Source: Paenibacillus cookii
Lineage (GTDB): Bacteria; Bacillota; Bacilli; Paenibacillales; Paenibacillaceae
Reading direction: 5' to 3'
Assembly: GCF_018333375.1 (NCBI RefSeq)
Contig: NZ_BORW01000018.1
Span: 1 to 64,000 of the forward strand
DNA: 64,000 bases
Shown here: positions 36,025-45,845 of the stretch, piece after piece
How the letters are laid out: the number at the start of each line of letters is the position of its first letter
Position numbering within the stretch: position 1 is the first letter of the stretch
Notes under the pieces: generated by a model
Database searches by the model: none
What the model was told of the DNA's origin: nothing
Seen by the model: the letters and a program-made list of their open reading frames with translations, nothing else
Translations under genes and position numbers: made by a program

Positions 36025-36708
36025 ATGGATATGAACATTTTTATCGTCGAAGACGACGCTCACATCTTTGAAGCCCTGAAGGACAGGCTGGAAAAATGGT
36101 CTTTGCGCGTGACGGGACCGGAATCGTTTGACGATGTGATGGGTTCTTTTGCCGATGCGCAGCCCCATCTGGTCGTCTTGGATATTCAGCTTCCGAAATA
36201 CGACGGTTTTCACTGGTGCCGGGAAATTCGAGCGGTATCGAAGGTGCCCATCCTGTTCCTGTCCTCGCGGGACCATCCGATGGATATGGTGATGGCGATG
36301 AACATGGGTGCGGACGACTACGTCCAGAAGCCGTTCCATATGGACGTGCTGCTGGCCAAAATCCAGGCGATCCTCCGCCGGACGTACGCATACGGGGAAG
36401 AGGCGTCGGATATTATCGAGTGGAACGGCGCGGTCATCGACATGAAACGCGGCGTCATCCGCAAGGACGGCCAGGAGGCTGATCTGACGAAAAACGAATT
36501 TTTTATTCTTGCCGTTCTCGTCCAAGCGAAAAATGAAATCGTGTCCCGCCACGATCTGATCCGGAAGCTGTGGGAGGACGAGCATTTCGTGAATGACAAC
36601 ACCCTCACGGCCAACATGACGCGATTGCGCCAAAAGCTGGCGGTGCTCGGGCTGGAAGAAGCGATCGTCACGAAAAAAGGGCTTGGCTACATGGCCATCA
36701 CGTTATAA
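36025..36708 (+). CDS. Response regulator, BceR-like (OmpR family)
   Basis: 227-residue regulator with an N-terminal receiver (IFIVEDDAHIFEALKDRLEKW; phosphorylation Asp in VVLDIQLPKYDG) and a C-terminal winged helix of OmpR type (VIRKDGQEADLTKNEFFILA). It is cognate to the histidine kinase that follows 18 bases later. The start is ATG 36025 with GAAAGGGGAC at normal distance. This pair sits beside an ABC transporter of the BceAB type, so it probably induces the transporter in response to antimicrobial peptides, as BceRS does. Confidence 0.9.
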   Translation: MDMNIFIVEDDAHIFEALKDRLEKWSLRVTGPESFDDVMGSFADAQPHLVVLDIQLPKYDGFHWCREIRAVSKVPILFLSSRDHPMDMVMAMNMGADDYVQKPFHMDVLLAKIQAILRRTYAYGEEASDIIEWNGAVIDMKRGVIRKDGQEADLTKNEFFILAVLVQAKNEIVSRHDLIRKLWEDEHFVNDNTLTANMTRLRQKLAVLGLEEAIVTKKGLGYMAITL

Positions 36709-36726
36709 AGGAGGCGCGTCGGAGGG

Positions 36727-37761
36727 GTGTTTTTACGTTACGTGGCTTATAAAAAAAGCTGGATTTTTCTGTTTTTGGCGCTGCTCGTGTTTACTGACGT
36801 GCTGATCCTGCTCGACCATGGCATCGCGGTCCATGCCAGCTCCGTGATCTATTTGAACGTGTTGTTTCTGCTCGTCTTTGCCGTGTTTTTGATTTGGCGT
36901 TACAAAACGGAAACGAAGTATGCGGCGGCGCTGGCGGCACGAAGCCAAGAGATGCACGAGGACTGGCTGGAAACGTTGCCGAAACCGGCCTTTTATCCGG
37001 ATGAGGTAACGAACGACATTTTGCGTGCGGCGGATCTTTTTTACAGGAGAAAGCTATCCGACGTGAAGCAGGCGCAGCTGATCGAAAATGATTTTACCTC
37101 CTCCTGGATTCACGAAGTGAAAGCGCCGCTCACCGCGATGAAACTTACGATCGACGCCAACCGCAGCGATCCGGCGATCCGGAAAATCGAAGCGGAGTGG
37201 CTGCGGATCCATTTGCTGATCGACCGGCAGCTCCATATGGCGCGCCTTCCGTCCCTCGAGTCGGATTACGTGCTGGAGCCGGCGTCCGTGCGGCGGCTTG
37301 CCGCGGAGGAGGTGCGCGACCTGGCTTCCTGGTGCATGGAGAAAAACATCGCGGTCGAATTCGAAGGCGAAGACGCCGAGGTCGTGACCGACCGGAAATG
37401 GTGCCGGTTCATCCTCCGCCAGCTGCTGACGAACGCCGTCAAATACAGCCCGGAGGGCGGGATCATCGTCATCGGGACAAGCGTCACGGAGAACGGGAAC
37501 GCCGTCCTGAACATGAAGGACGAAGGGCCGGGCATTGCATCGCACGACCTGCCGCGCATTTTCGATAAAGGCTTCACGGGCGGGAACGGCCGAATCCAAA
37601 ATGCGGCGACGGGCCTCGGGCTGTATCTCGCGCAAACCGTCGCGTCCAAAATCGGAATTACGCTTCAAGCGCAGTCGGAGCCGCCAAACGGGACGAACAT
37701 GCGCATGATTTTTGCGGCTAAAAACGAGTTTGAGGCGATCCGGAGAGGGATGCTGACATAG
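36727..37761 (+). CDS. Intramembrane-sensing histidine kinase, BceS-like
   Basis: 344-residue kinase with two N-terminal helices (SWIFLFLALLVFTDVLILL and VIYLNVLFLLVFAVFLI) and almost no extracellular loop. This is the mark of kinases that do not sense the ligand directly but work through a Bce-type permease. The catalytic part has an H-box SWIHEVKAPLTAMKL, an N-box LLTNAVKYSPEGGI and a G-box GPGIASHDLPRIFDKGFTGGNG. The start is GTG at 36727; AAAGGAGG lies ahead. It is co-transcribed with the regulator. Confidence 0.9.
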   Translation: MFLRYVAYKKSWIFLFLALLVFTDVLILLDHGIAVHASSVIYLNVLFLLVFAVFLIWRYKTETKYAAALAARSQEMHEDWLETLPKPAFYPDEVTNDILRAADLFYRRKLSDVKQAQLIENDFTSSWIHEVKAPLTAMKLTIDANRSDPAIRKIEAEWLRIHLLIDRQLHMARLPSLESDYVLEPASVRRLAAEEVRDLASWCMEKNIAVEFEGEDAEVVTDRKWCRFILRQLLTNAVKYSPEGGIIVIGTSVTENGNAVLNMKDEGPGIASHDLPRIFDKGFTGGNGRIQNAATGLGLYLAQTVASKIGITLQAQSEPPNGTNMRMIFAAKNEFEAIRRGMLT

Positions 37762-37829
37762 CCCCAATCCGTGTTTCTTCGAAGGGAATATCCCCTTCCG
37801 ATGTTCCCCATAATGGAATCTATACGAGA

Positions 37830-37870
37830 CAAAACAAGCAGCCGGGTACGTCCTGACTGCTTTTTTTGAT
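37830..37870 (+). terminator. Terminator of the two-component operon
   Basis: AAGCAG pairs with CTGCTT around CCGGGTACGTCCTGA, followed by a run of seven T residues. Confidence 0.75.
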
Positions 37871-37887
37871 TTTCCGCAGCCGCAACA

Positions 37888-37901
37888 TGACGATATTGTC
37901 A
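37888..37901 (+). promoter_or_regulatory. BceR-like operator upstream of the transporter
   Basis: TGACGATATTGTCA is an inverted repeat that fits the BceR box TNACA-N4-TGTNA at all but one position. It lies about 55 bases upstream of the -10 element TACAAT (37957-37962) of the ABC genes. A second symmetric pair, TGTC and GACA, follows at 37918-37939. Confidence 0.5.
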
Positions 37902-37991
37902 CCTTGCCCTGCCGGCCTGTCATCCAAAACGTGCGACAAGACCCGGCGGTCGAAAGTACAATGAGGATACAGCCAAACATGGAGGTTCGCT

Positions 37992-38777
37992 ATGAATGAC
38001 ATAAATTCGCAAAAAACGGTGCTGCACGCGCAGAACGTCCGCAAAACCTACGGTTCCAAAGGCAGCGCCCAACAAGTGTTGAAAGGCATCGATCTTCGCG
38101 TCCTGGAAGGGGAATTCGTGGGCATCATGGGTCCTTCCGGGTCGGGGAAAACCACCCTGCTGAACGTGCTGGCGACCATCGACCGCGCGACGGAGGGGAC
38201 CATTCGGATCGACGACGCCGACGTTTCGAAAATGAAGGATGCCGAGCTTTCGGCTTTTCGCCGCCAAAAACTCGGATTCATTTTTCAGGATTACAACCTG
38301 CTCGACACGCTCACCGTGAAGGAAAACATCTTGCTTCCCATTTCCCTCAGCAAAATGGACAAACGAATGGCGGAAGAGGAGTTCAACATCATCGCCGACA
38401 TTTTGGGCATCAAGGAGCTGGCGCATAAATATCCGCATGAAATATCGGGCGGGCAAAAACAGCGCACGTCCGCCGGCCGCGCCCTGATCCACCGGCCCTC
38501 GATGGTGTTTGCGGACGAGCCGACGGGGGCGCTGGATTCCAAATCGGCTTCCTCCTTATTAGGAACGATGGAAGACCTGAACCGGAAACGCGACGTCACC
38601 ATCGTCATGGTCACGCATGATCCCGTCGCTTCCAGCTACTGCAGCCGGGTCGTGTTCCTGAAAGACGGACAAATTTACTCCGAGCTGTACCGCGGGGACA
38701 AAACGAGGCCGTCGTTTTTCAAGGAAATCATGGACGTGCAGGCCGTGCTTGGGGGGGACAACGTTGACGTTATTTGA
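37992..38777 (+). CDS. ABC transporter ATPase, BceA-like
   Basis: 261-residue ATPase of the MacB/LolD-like subfamily used in antimicrobial peptide detoxification. The Walker A motif is GPSGSGKTT at about residue 47, the signature is ISGGQKQR, and the Walker B element is [12 protein letters not shown]. The H-loop follows at VTHDP. Together with the permease that follows it would remove peptide antibiotics from their lipid target. The 3' end overlaps the permease start by 14 bases. Confidence 0.92.
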   Translation: MNDINSQKTVLHAQNVRKTYGSKGSAQQVLKGIDLRVLEGEFVGIMGPSGSGKTTLLNVLATIDRATEGTIRIDDADVSKMKDAELSAFRRQKLGFIFQDYNLLDTLTVKENILLPISLSKMDKRMAEEEFNIIADILGIKELAHKYPHEISGGQKQRTSAGRALIHRPSMVFADEPTGALDSKSASSLLGTMEDLNRKRDVTIVMVTHDPVASSYCSRVVFLKDGQIYSELYRGDKTRPSFFKEIMDVQAVLGGDNVDVI

Positions 38778-40692
38778 ACTGGTCATCCGCAGCATTCGGA
38801 AAAACATCAAACATTATTACCTGTACTTTTTTGCGCTCATTTTCAGCATGAGCCTGTATTTCGTCTTTGCGACGCTGCAGCATGATTCGTCGATCGTGGA
38901 GCGGATGGGCGCGGACGTGAATTTTGCAACGTCGTTCCGGGTGGCGGGAATTTTGCTGCTCGTCATCGTCGCCATCTTTACCATATACGCCAATAGCATT
39001 TTTCTGAAGCGGCGCAGCAAGGAGATCGGTTTATACCAATTGATCGGCCTGTCGAAGCTGGGCGTGGCCCGGTTTTTGATCATCGAAAACATGCTGCTCG
39101 GCCTGGGCGCCCTTCTGCTCGGTATCGGCTGCGGCGCGCTCGTATCGCGGCTGTTTCTGCTGATTCTGATGAAGCTGCTCGGCTTCGACGTCATCGTCGG
39201 GATCGCCTTTTCGGCCGCGGCGGCGGTGCAGACGGTGATCGTTTTTGCCGCCTTGATCATTTTCACTTCCATCCAGATGACGCTTACGGTTTACCGCAAC
39301 ACGCTGCTTGAATTGTTTAACGCGGAACGCCAAGGCGACCATCCCAAAAAGCCGAAAACCGTCGTCGCCGCGTTTCTTGCCCTGCTTGGCATCGCGCTGA
39401 TCATTTACGGCTATGACCTGTCGGGGCATATGGTGAACGACATGCTGTTTTTTAACATGCTGTTGGTGCTTCTTTCGACGATCCTGGGCACGTATCTGCT
39501 GTTCCGGGTGACGATCGGGTGGCTGTTTTACCAGTTTCGGAAAAGAAAAAACGGGCATCTCGGGCTGCTGAACAGCTTGTCCCTTGCACCGCTCATGCAC
39601 CGGATGAAAGCCAACGCCAACTCGCTTACGTTGATCACGGTGTTGTCGGCGATGACGCTTACGATGGTGGCGCTGGCCTACTCGCTTTATTTTTCGGCGG
39701 AAAGCGATACGCGCATCTCGCTGCCGTACGATTTTGTGTTCGAAAACAAAGAAAAAGACGCCAAGTCGTTCGGCGCGGAGCTGGAAAAGGCGGGCATCCG
39801 GTTCGATCATCAACCGGTTGACGCGGTGCGGCTGAAGGGAACGATCCGTGATTTGCAAGGCAAGCCGGAAGAATCGACGCAAGGCATGTTGTTCCTGCCG
39901 GCGGAGCAGCTGCAAAAAGCAGGCATGAAGGTGAAAGTGCCGCCGAAAGGCGAGGCCGTGCTGTATGATGCCCGGGTGAACCTCGAAGGAAGAACCGATA
40001 AGGAAGGCATGGGGTTCCCGAAGGAAATCGTGCTGGGCAAACGCGGGGAAACGAAAATGCGGCTGACGAACCTCGTCGTGCAATACGTCATGAACTTCAA
40101 CGTTTACGGCGCCCAGCTCGTGACCTCAGAAAACACCGTGCTGGAGCTGGCGAACAACATGCCGGGATCTCCCGGATACGAAAAAGTCCGCTTGGATACG
40201 TACCAGGTCCCGGGCAAAGCGGAGCGTGCCAAGGCATCGGCCCTTTACGCCAAATACGTGTCGAAGGACGATTTCGAACCCGATTTTCATACGCAATACG
40301 AGGGGGCGCTTCATTCGCTCGGGTTATTGATGTTCATCTCGGCATTTCTGGGGCTTGTGTTCCTGATTTCGACGGGCAGCATCCTGTACTTTAAGCAAAT
40401 GACCGAAGCGGAGCAGGAGAAAAGAAGCTTCAAGACCTTGCGGCAGCTCGGCTTTGACGTGAAGGACATCATGAGGGGCATCGTACGCAAGCAGCTGTTC
40501 GTGTTCGCGATACCGCTCCTGATCGGCATCCTGCATTCGATCTTTGCCGTCAAAGCGGCGTCCATCCTGGTGCTGTCCGACATCACCGTACCTTCGGTGA
40601 TTGCGATGGCCATGTACGCCTTGATCTATTTTGTGTTTGCGGTCCTGACCATCGGCTATTATAGGAAAATCGTCAAAAACGCCATGTCCTGA
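38764..40692 (+). CDS. ABC transporter permease, BceB-like
   Basis: 642-residue permease with ten predicted helices. The FtsX-like core occurs at both ends. Between helices 7 and 8 lies the large extracellular domain of about 200 residues (from about [18 protein letters not shown] to [12 protein letters not shown]). This arrangement is the hallmark of BceB-type transporters that recognise lantibiotics or bacitracin. The start is TTG at 38764 ([14 protein letters not shown]), directly behind GGGGGGACAACG and inside the end of the ATPase gene. It partners with the ATPase and the upstream two-component system. Confidence 0.92.
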   Translation: MTLFELVIRSIRKNIKHYYLYFFALIFSMSLYFVFATLQHDSSIVERMGADVNFATSFRVAGILLLVIVAIFTIYANSIFLKRRSKEIGLYQLIGLSKLGVARFLIIENMLLGLGALLLGIGCGALVSRLFLLILMKLLGFDVIVGIAFSAAAAVQTVIVFAALIIFTSIQMTLTVYRNTLLELFNAERQGDHPKKPKTVVAAFLALLGIALIIYGYDLSGHMVNDMLFFNMLLVLLSTILGTYLLFRVTIGWLFYQFRKRKNGHLGLLNSLSLAPLMHRMKANANSLTLITVLSAMTLTMVALAYSLYFSAESDTRISLPYDFVFENKEKDAKSFGAELEKAGIRFDHQPVDAVRLKGTIRDLQGKPEESTQGMLFLPAEQLQKAGMKVKVPPKGEAVLYDARVNLEGRTDKEGMGFPKEIVLGKRGETKMRLTNLVVQYVMNFNVYGAQLVTSENTVLELANNMPGSPGYEKVRLDTYQVPGKAERAKASALYAKYVSKDDFEPDFHTQYEGALHSLGLLMFISAFLGLVFLISTGSILYFKQMTEAEQEKRSFKTLRQLGFDVKDIMRGIVRKQLFVFAIPLLIGILHSIFAVKAASILVLSDITVPSVIAMAMYALIYFVFAVLTIGYYRKIVKNAMS

Positions 40693-40748
40693 CAGACTGA
40701 AATCAAGCAGATCCATGATTCAACCATGGGAAAAGAGGAGGAACCATC

Positions 40749-41081
40749 ATGAAAAAATTCGGCGCAGTTGCCGCTTTTATCATCGTCATTTTCGCAGCAT
40801 TTTTCGTTTTTTCGTACAAGGACGTCGTCGATCGCTTCAACCCGTTCATCACCAAAGAATATGTCTACGTCCAGGTCAACAAACCTTCGGAACCGGATGA
40901 CGGGCGGTTCAAGTACAGCCTGACCGGGTACAATGCCGAGGGCAAAAAGAAAGACGTGACGTTTACGTCCAGCGTCGATTTAAAGCAGGGGGTCTATTTG
41001 AAGGTGATGGCGAAAGGAGCGTACGTGCAGGAATGGGAGCAGGTGAAGAAGGAGGATTTGCCGAAGGGCATCGGGTTGTAA
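40749..41081 (+). CDS. YxeA-like exported protein
   Basis: 110-residue protein with a signal or anchor helix (AVAAFIIVIFAAFFVFS) and a small beta-rich domain. The NKPSEPDDGRFKYSLTGYNA and YLKVMAKGAYVQEWEQVKKED stretches fit the YxeA/DUF1093 family. In Bacillus relatives yxeA follows bceAB-like genes and is controlled with them, so this is a usual fifth member of the module. AAGAGGAGG lies before ATG 40749. Its biochemical role is unknown. Confidence 0.85.
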   Translation: MKKFGAVAAFIIVIFAAFFVFSYKDVVDRFNPFITKEYVYVQVNKPSEPDDGRFKYSLTGYNAEGKKKDVTFTSSVDLKQGVYLKVMAKGAYVQEWEQVKKEDLPKGIGL

Positions 41082-41149
41082 GGTAAATGAAGATTAGATC
41101 CAAACAAGATTAGATAAAAAAAGGTTAGAACAGCAGAAATAGCGTGGAA

Positions 41150-41179
41150 AGCACTCGGCGGGTTGCCGGGTGTTTTTTG
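41150..41179 (+). terminator. Terminator of the Bce-like transporter operon
   Basis: CACTCGGC (41152-41159) pairs with GCCGGGTG (41165-41172), one G-T position, followed by six T residues. Confidence 0.75.
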
Positions 41180-41235
41180 CGTTGGAGCGGAATAACCGGG
41201 AGCCGCAGCCGCAGGTCCCGGCGTATCGATCGTGA

Positions 41236-41601
41236 TCATAAAAGGTTCATGATGCCGTCCGCATTCATAAGGGTTACAACGACGATAAGCGCAAGGAACA
41301 CGACGGGCTGCACCGTTTTGCCGAACGAATCTTTAACCCTGATATGCGCAAAAAACGCGACCAGCATCGTAATACCAAGCCAAATGCCGCCCCATGCAAC
41401 GGCCTCTGCATACCAATAGCCGATGATAAGCACGGCCGCTCCGGCCAACTGAACCAGGCCCGTGATGACGCGGAACCATTGAGGCAGCTTCAAACCGTTG
41501 AACACATCCACCCAGTATTTGGCCCCCGCGATCTTCGCGGATCCCGAAAAGACATAATAGGCGATCAGCAAGCTTTGAAGAACAATCGATAAGACGGTCA
41601 T
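41236..41601 (-). CDS. DoxX family membrane protein
   Basis: 121-residue protein with four predicted helices and the DoxX-like features SGSAKIAGAKYWVDVFNGLKLP and VITGLVQLAGAAVLIIGYW. Proteins of this family sit in the membrane and are often linked to oxidative or thiol stress. The start is ATG 41601 behind GGAGG. It is divergent from a TetR-type regulator, which probably controls it. No specific role is assigned. Confidence 0.85.
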   Translation of the reverse strand: MTVLSIVLQSLLIAYYVFSGSAKIAGAKYWVDVFNGLKLPQWFRVITGLVQLAGAAVLIIGYWYAEAVAWGGIWLGITMLVAFFAHIRVKDSFGKTVQPVVFLALIVVVTLMNADGIMNLL

Positions 41602-41977
41602 GGGAATTCCTCCATTGTTTGTTTTTTTAAATCCATTTTGGCCACCCGAATATCGCTCCCTTGCACCATGCAAATTCGGGATGAACCGATTAAAAATCGG
41701 GTCCTTCTATTTCATTGATGTTCGCGTTGACCGCGGAGTTTGCAACGCTCTAGCGCATCACAGCCCCTTTCAAGACCATTCGGATTTTCCCTGCCTTTAG
41801 CGAAGCTACGCGTTTGTTCCCATCGCCACCTTGTAGCAAATATTGGTTACTGACTACATGGTAAGTTATAATTTTACTCTCGTAAAGTATAATTTTATAT
41901 TTGTTAAATTAAATTTGACAGCAGTTCAGTAAGAGGGTAGGATGATATTAACAGACTTGGGATGGAGGTACAGCCGA
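41602..41977. promoter_or_regulatory. Divergent promoter region between DoxX and TetR genes
   Basis: The 376-base gap holds no gene. The TetR side has a near-consensus promoter: TTGACA (41915-41920), 17 bases, TAGGAT (41938-41943). Just upstream lies an AT-rich block with TTTAC-TCTC-GTAAA (41873-41886) and two copies of a TATAATTTTA motif, a candidate operator for the TetR protein. The DoxX-proximal part (41602-41800) shows no clear motif. Confidence 0.5.
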
Positions 41978-42589
41978 GTGGGAGAAATACGCAACGCGGA
42001 ACGTACGCAAAAGAACATTCTTGAAGCCGCAAAACGCGAGTTTTTCGACAAGGGCTTCAAGGGGGCGCGGATCGAGGCGATCGCGGAAAACGCCGGGGTG
42101 AAGAAGCAGCTGATCTATCATTACTTCAAAGGGAAAGCGGAACTGTTGGAAGCCGTTTTGGTGTATTCGGCGACAAGCGAACCGGAGTGGGTAGCCCAGG
42201 TTCCGGACGATCCCCTCCATATTGCGGAGCACCGTTTCAGAGTCAACAGCCAGGCGAGGGCGGACTTCATTAAGTTCAGCGCTTGGGAAGCGCTTGAGGC
42301 GCGAGCCGAGCAGACCTCATGGAATAAGGGCGGGGAAATCGCCCTGCAATCCTATGCGTCGTACTGGAAGGCCCAACAAGAAAAGGGGATGGTTCCGCCG
42401 GATCTCGACCCTGAATTTGTGGCGTTGGCGCTGACTGCATTAACGACGTATCCGATCATTTTCAGCAGCATCACGCAGATCATGACCGGCCTGGAGTCGA
42501 GCGACCCCGAATTTCAAGAGAAATGGTCGGCGTTTCTTACCAAGGTAAGCGGTCGTTTGTTGGAGCCGTCTGAGCAGACGGAAGCGTAA
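41978..42589 (+). CDS. TetR family regulator
   Basis: 203-residue repressor-type protein. The N-terminal helix-turn-helix reads RTQKNILEAAKREFFDKGF, followed by the recognition part AENAGVKKQLIYHYFKGK, typical of TetR/AcrR. The rest is an all-helical ligand domain. GTG 41978 is chosen as the start, eight bases behind GGAGGT; the frame is open further up but without such a site. It is divergent from the DoxX-like gene, its likely target. Confidence 0.88.
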   Translation: MGEIRNAERTQKNILEAAKREFFDKGFKGARIEAIAENAGVKKQLIYHYFKGKAELLEAVLVYSATSEPEWVAQVPDDPLHIAEHRFRVNSQARADFIKFSAWEALEARAEQTSWNKGGEIALQSYASYWKAQQEKGMVPPDLDPEFVALALTALTTYPIIFSSITQIMTGLESSDPEFQEKWSAFLTKVSGRLLEPSEQTEA

Positions 42590-42604
42590 ACGTGCTGAAT
42601 CGTC

Positions 42605-42648
42605 AAAGCCTTATCTATTCTTCGCGATAGATAAGGCTTTATTTTTGC
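42605..42648 (+). terminator. Terminator after the TetR gene
   Basis: AAAGCCTTATCTAT (42605-42618) pairs exactly with ATAGATAAGGCTTT (42627-42640) and is followed by ATTTTTG. Confidence 0.9.
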
Positions 42649-42693
42649 TTGTTTCCATGCGTAGAGCCCTCATCGGCCCTCCCCCTTCATGGA

Positions 42694-44199
42694 TTATTTT
42701 TTCCGGAATCGGTACAGGATGTAAAAAACCATATTGACGGTAAAAAACAACAGGCTTATGGCCGATCGGAGAGCCGACGACGCCAGGCCGATGTGCGCCA
42801 GAAAGGCATCCAATGGAGCATGGAGAAAGGGAATCAGCACCAGAAACAGCGAGACTTTAAACAAGTGCCCGATGGAAAACGCACCTTTACACTGTTTACG
42901 TAAAACGACGGCATTCCAAAACAATGGAACAAGTTCGAATAGGAAGATGCCGATGGCCGCGCCGGCGTAACCGAACCCGGGAATGGCCGTTAAGAAATAT
43001 GCGGCAATCACGGAACAGGCAAGGCCGAAAAGAGAGCCGATAAAGGGCCCTTTCTTTTGGTCGGTCGTCCATAAAATCGTCGTCGTCAGCTCCCTCATCC
43101 CCGCAATGATCGGGGCAAAGGACATCCAACGAATGGCCGCGGCCGCAACTTCGTTCCCAAAAATGAGCCTGGAGAGCTCGTCCGCATGAAAGAAAAGGAT
43201 GATGGCAGAGCTGATCCCCCATAACCACCCGATTTCCAGGCATATGTTCGAGCGTTCTATAAAATCTTTCCTGTTGTTGCTTTGCCAACCGGCTGACAGC
43301 TTCGAGGCAACTGTATAGGATAAAGCGGCGGTCACAATCGTAGGCAGGTACACGATGATCGATGCCATGCCGAATATTTCCCCGTAAACGGCGAGTGCAC
43401 CCGAGTGGGTAAGTCCCGCGATCTGCAGTCGGCGAGGGATAATCAGCGCATCCAGAAGATCGGCTGCCGGGGAAATTAAACGGGTGAACATAATGGCAAG
43501 GGATGACTTCACGAAGAGAAAGGCTTCCGGCCCAAGGACGAACCAGCGTAACGTGGACGTTTTCCCCGCATTGATCGCCGACCCCTCTTGATTTTTGTAT
43601 CGCAAAACCCAAAGAAAACATACTGCGGCCACGCCGCCTGTAAAGGCTCCGAACGCCGCTCCGCCGGCCGCTGCATGAATGCCGTATTTCAGCCATAAAA
43701 CCGCCAATAATAACATCGTACCGGCGCGCACCGCTTGTTCGACGAGTTCGGAAACGGACGCTTGCAGGTAAGACTCGATCCCTTGCAAATAACCGCGGTA
43801 CAGCTGCAGTAACGGAATCACCGCGAGCGCCGGCGCAATGCAGCGGATGGGAAACGCCAGACGGCTGTCCCCGAGATAATAAGCAACATATGGGGCTATG
43901 GCGTAGTGCAGGGAAACGGAACATACACCCAGGATCAAAAACGGGACAACCAGCCGGTTGAAAAGTTGCAGGCCGCGCGCCGCGTTTTTCGCCGTCATGA
44001 GCGCCAGCGATGTAGGGAAGCCGCCCACGGTGAGCGTAAGCGCGAATCCGAAGATGGAGTACACGATCTGATAAATCCCTGTTCCTTCCGAGCCGAGCAG
44101 CCGAAACAACGGGATGCGGGCCGCAAGCCCGATGGCTTTCACCAGAAAAATGATGCTTGTGCGCATCACGGTTTGTTTAAGGACGGAAGGAAGCGGCAT
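42694..44199 (-). CDS. SpoVB-like polysaccharide flippase, second copy
   Basis: 501-residue MOP superfamily protein with about 14 helices. It begins QTVMRTSIIFLVKAIGLAAR and GSEGTGIYQIVYSIFGFAL, matching Bacillus SpoVB, and has the conserved YRGYLQGIESYLQASVSELVEQ segment. SpoVB proteins are needed for spore cortex formation, so this copy is the better match to a sporulation role. The 16442-17998 gene is the more distant paralogue. The gene is on its own on the minus strand; its start ATG at 44199 has only a weak site (GGGGTGAAAAG). Confidence 0.85.
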   Translation of the reverse strand: MPLPSVLKQTVMRTSIIFLVKAIGLAARIPLFRLLGSEGTGIYQIVYSIFGFALTLTVGGFPTSLALMTAKNAARGLQLFNRLVVPFLILGVCSVSLHYAIAPYVAYYLGDSRLAFPIRCIAPALAVIPLLQLYRGYLQGIESYLQASVSELVEQAVRAGTMLLLAVLWLKYGIHAAAGGAAFGAFTGGVAAVCFLWVLRYKNQEGSAINAGKTSTLRWFVLGPEAFLFVKSSLAIMFTRLISPAADLLDALIIPRRLQIAGLTHSGALAVYGEIFGMASIIVYLPTIVTAALSYTVASKLSAGWQSNNRKDFIERSNICLEIGWLWGISSAIILFFHADELSRLIFGNEVAAAAIRWMSFAPIIAGMRELTTTILWTTDQKKGPFIGSLFGLACSVIAAYFLTAIPGFGYAGAAIGIFLFELVPLFWNAVVLRKQCKGAFSIGHLFKVSLFLVLIPFLHAPLDAFLAHIGLASSALRSAISLLFFTVNMVFYILYRFRKK

Positions 44200-44422
44200 C
44201 TTTTCACCCCAAAAAACGTTGTCCCAAAATTATATGAGCGAAACGGCGAAGGTAGTCCCCATGGGTGGCCGAAACTTGTCTGAAACCGGGATATGGAATT
44301 CGAACCTCAAAGGATATTTCCATTCTTCATGGGAAGCATAAAGGTTGATGCTCAAAAGGACATTCAAGGATTTTTAATAAAGCCCTGACGCTTAAATAAC
44401 CTTGATAAGGGAGATTTCCGCT

Positions 44423-45532
44423 GTGTTACGACTGTTTTTGCTGATTGGCATGTCTTTGATCCTTTGTTTATCGCCATCGGATGCTTATGCCCTTTCCCCC
44501 GAGCAGGACGATGATAAAGAAAAGATGATGCCGTTTTTGGAGCAATTGTACCAAGACCGCAACCGCTTGCTCATTGATCAGCAGCCGACGACGATCGAGA
44601 AATATTACGACCTGTCCGAGTCCGGGGGCCGCTACGCTTACCAAATGGAATTAAAGCGCGCAAAATACGTCCACGCATGGATTGAAAAACGCGGACTTCG
44701 GCTGATCGCCGCCGAACCCCGCATCCGAATCGCCCGTTTGAAGGAAGTCGGGGATCAAGCCGTGCTTTCTTTGGTCCAATCCACCAAAATTTCTTACGGC
44801 TACAAGACGTCGTCCGTTCCCCCGCAATCCTTTGGAATCGGTACCCGGCATGCCCTTATCCTGAAAAAAACGAGCGACGGATGGATCGTTAAAAAGGAGT
44901 GGTACCTCGATCCGCTTGAAGAAAATCCGGAGCTGATCCCGGATTCCCCTCCCGGCTTTCCGCATCTGTCGCCCGAACCCGAGGCGGCCAAAAAAGAAGG
45001 CAGATACAAGCGGGAGCGCGCCGTCGCTTACGCCAACAAATATGCGGGACTGGCTTGGGGAGCCGGCAATAACAATCGGTACAACCGGAATTATAGGGAT
45101 TATACGTCTCTGGGAGGAGACTGCACGAACTTCGCATCCCAGGTGCTTGGCGATAAAAAGGAAGGCGGCGGATTGCCGATGTCCGGCATTTGGGGATATC
45201 GGGGAGGCGGAAGCCAGGCCTGGGTGCAGACGGATGCCTTCCAGCGCTTCTTGTTTTACTCCGGATACGGCCGCCAGATTGCCAAAGGGACATTTGAAGA
45301 AATTACGCGATCCGGCGACAAGCATCCCCATGGCGCGATTGCCAAGCTGCAGCCGGGCGATCTGATCGGCTACGAGCTGAAAGGGGACACGGACCACTTT
45401 TCGGTCGTCGTCGGGAAGGACGCGAACGGCTATCCCCTCGTGAACTCCCATACCGCCGACCGTTATCGCGTACCATTCGATTTGGGATGGGATCAAACGA
45501 CGAAGTATATTTTGATTCATGTTAGGGATTAG
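44423..45532 (+). CDS. Secreted protein with C-terminal amidase (amidase_6) domain
   Basis: 369-residue protein with a signal peptide (LLIGMSLILCLSPSDAYA), an N-terminal region of about 170 residues (YRKYYDLSESGGRYAY-like repeats with RAKYVHAWIEKRGL) and a C-terminal amidase_6 domain. The domain carries the catalytic Cys in GGDCTNFASQ and a His in DHFSVVVGKD, plus WDQTTKYILIHV near the end, all typical of the family. Such enzymes act on peptidoglycan or other amide links in the wall. The start is GTG 44423 behind AAGGGAGAT; the open frame extends to TTG 44402. Confidence 0.85.
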   Translation: MLRLFLLIGMSLILCLSPSDAYALSPEQDDDKEKMMPFLEQLYQDRNRLLIDQQPTTIEKYYDLSESGGRYAYQMELKRAKYVHAWIEKRGLRLIAAEPRIRIARLKEVGDQAVLSLVQSTKISYGYKTSSVPPQSFGIGTRHALILKKTSDGWIVKKEWYLDPLEENPELIPDSPPGFPHLSPEPEAAKKEGRYKRERAVAYANKYAGLAWGAGNNNRYNRNYRDYTSLGGDCTNFASQVLGDKKEGGGLPMSGIWGYRGGGSQAWVQTDAFQRFLFYSGYGRQIAKGTFEEITRSGDKHPHGAIAKLQPGDLIGYELKGDTDHFSVVVGKDANGYPLVNSHTADRYRVPFDLGWDQTTKYILIHVRD

Positions 45533-45603
45533 GGGGATTGCTGGGGTTAGGGATGGCGGTGGTTTGAGTGGAACTGCATTTAGTTTTTTACGAGATACAA
45601 AAA

Positions 45604-45652
45604 CAGGCTCAGGAACCGATAATTAATCACTTCGTCCAGAGCCTTTTTTAAA
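45604..45652 (+). terminator. Terminator after the amidase-domain gene
   Basis: AGGCTCAGGA and TCCAGAGCCT pair with one mismatch around a 24-base loop and are followed by TTTTTTA. Confidence 0.65.
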
Positions 45653-45845
45653 ATCATTCCCCGTGAGGGTCTTTAAAGGACTTTAACGGCTTCTTTTGAT
45701 TTCATCCAGCGTTTCCCCGTTTTTATCCTTCCAATCCACCCAGCCGTTTGAGGGCCTTCAGCAGACGCTTTGACAATATGGGATAATAATATAATAGTTG
45801 TTAGGAGAAAGATGAATTGAGCTATTAAACAAGGAGGTCCCCCCT

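Noticed and set aside
44672-44692. Resemblance of ACGCATGGATTGAAAAAC to the end of the CRISPR repeat
   Set aside because: It is a single partial match inside the coding frame of the amidase-domain gene (HAWIEKRG) with no second copy nearby, so chance similarity is the simplest explanation.
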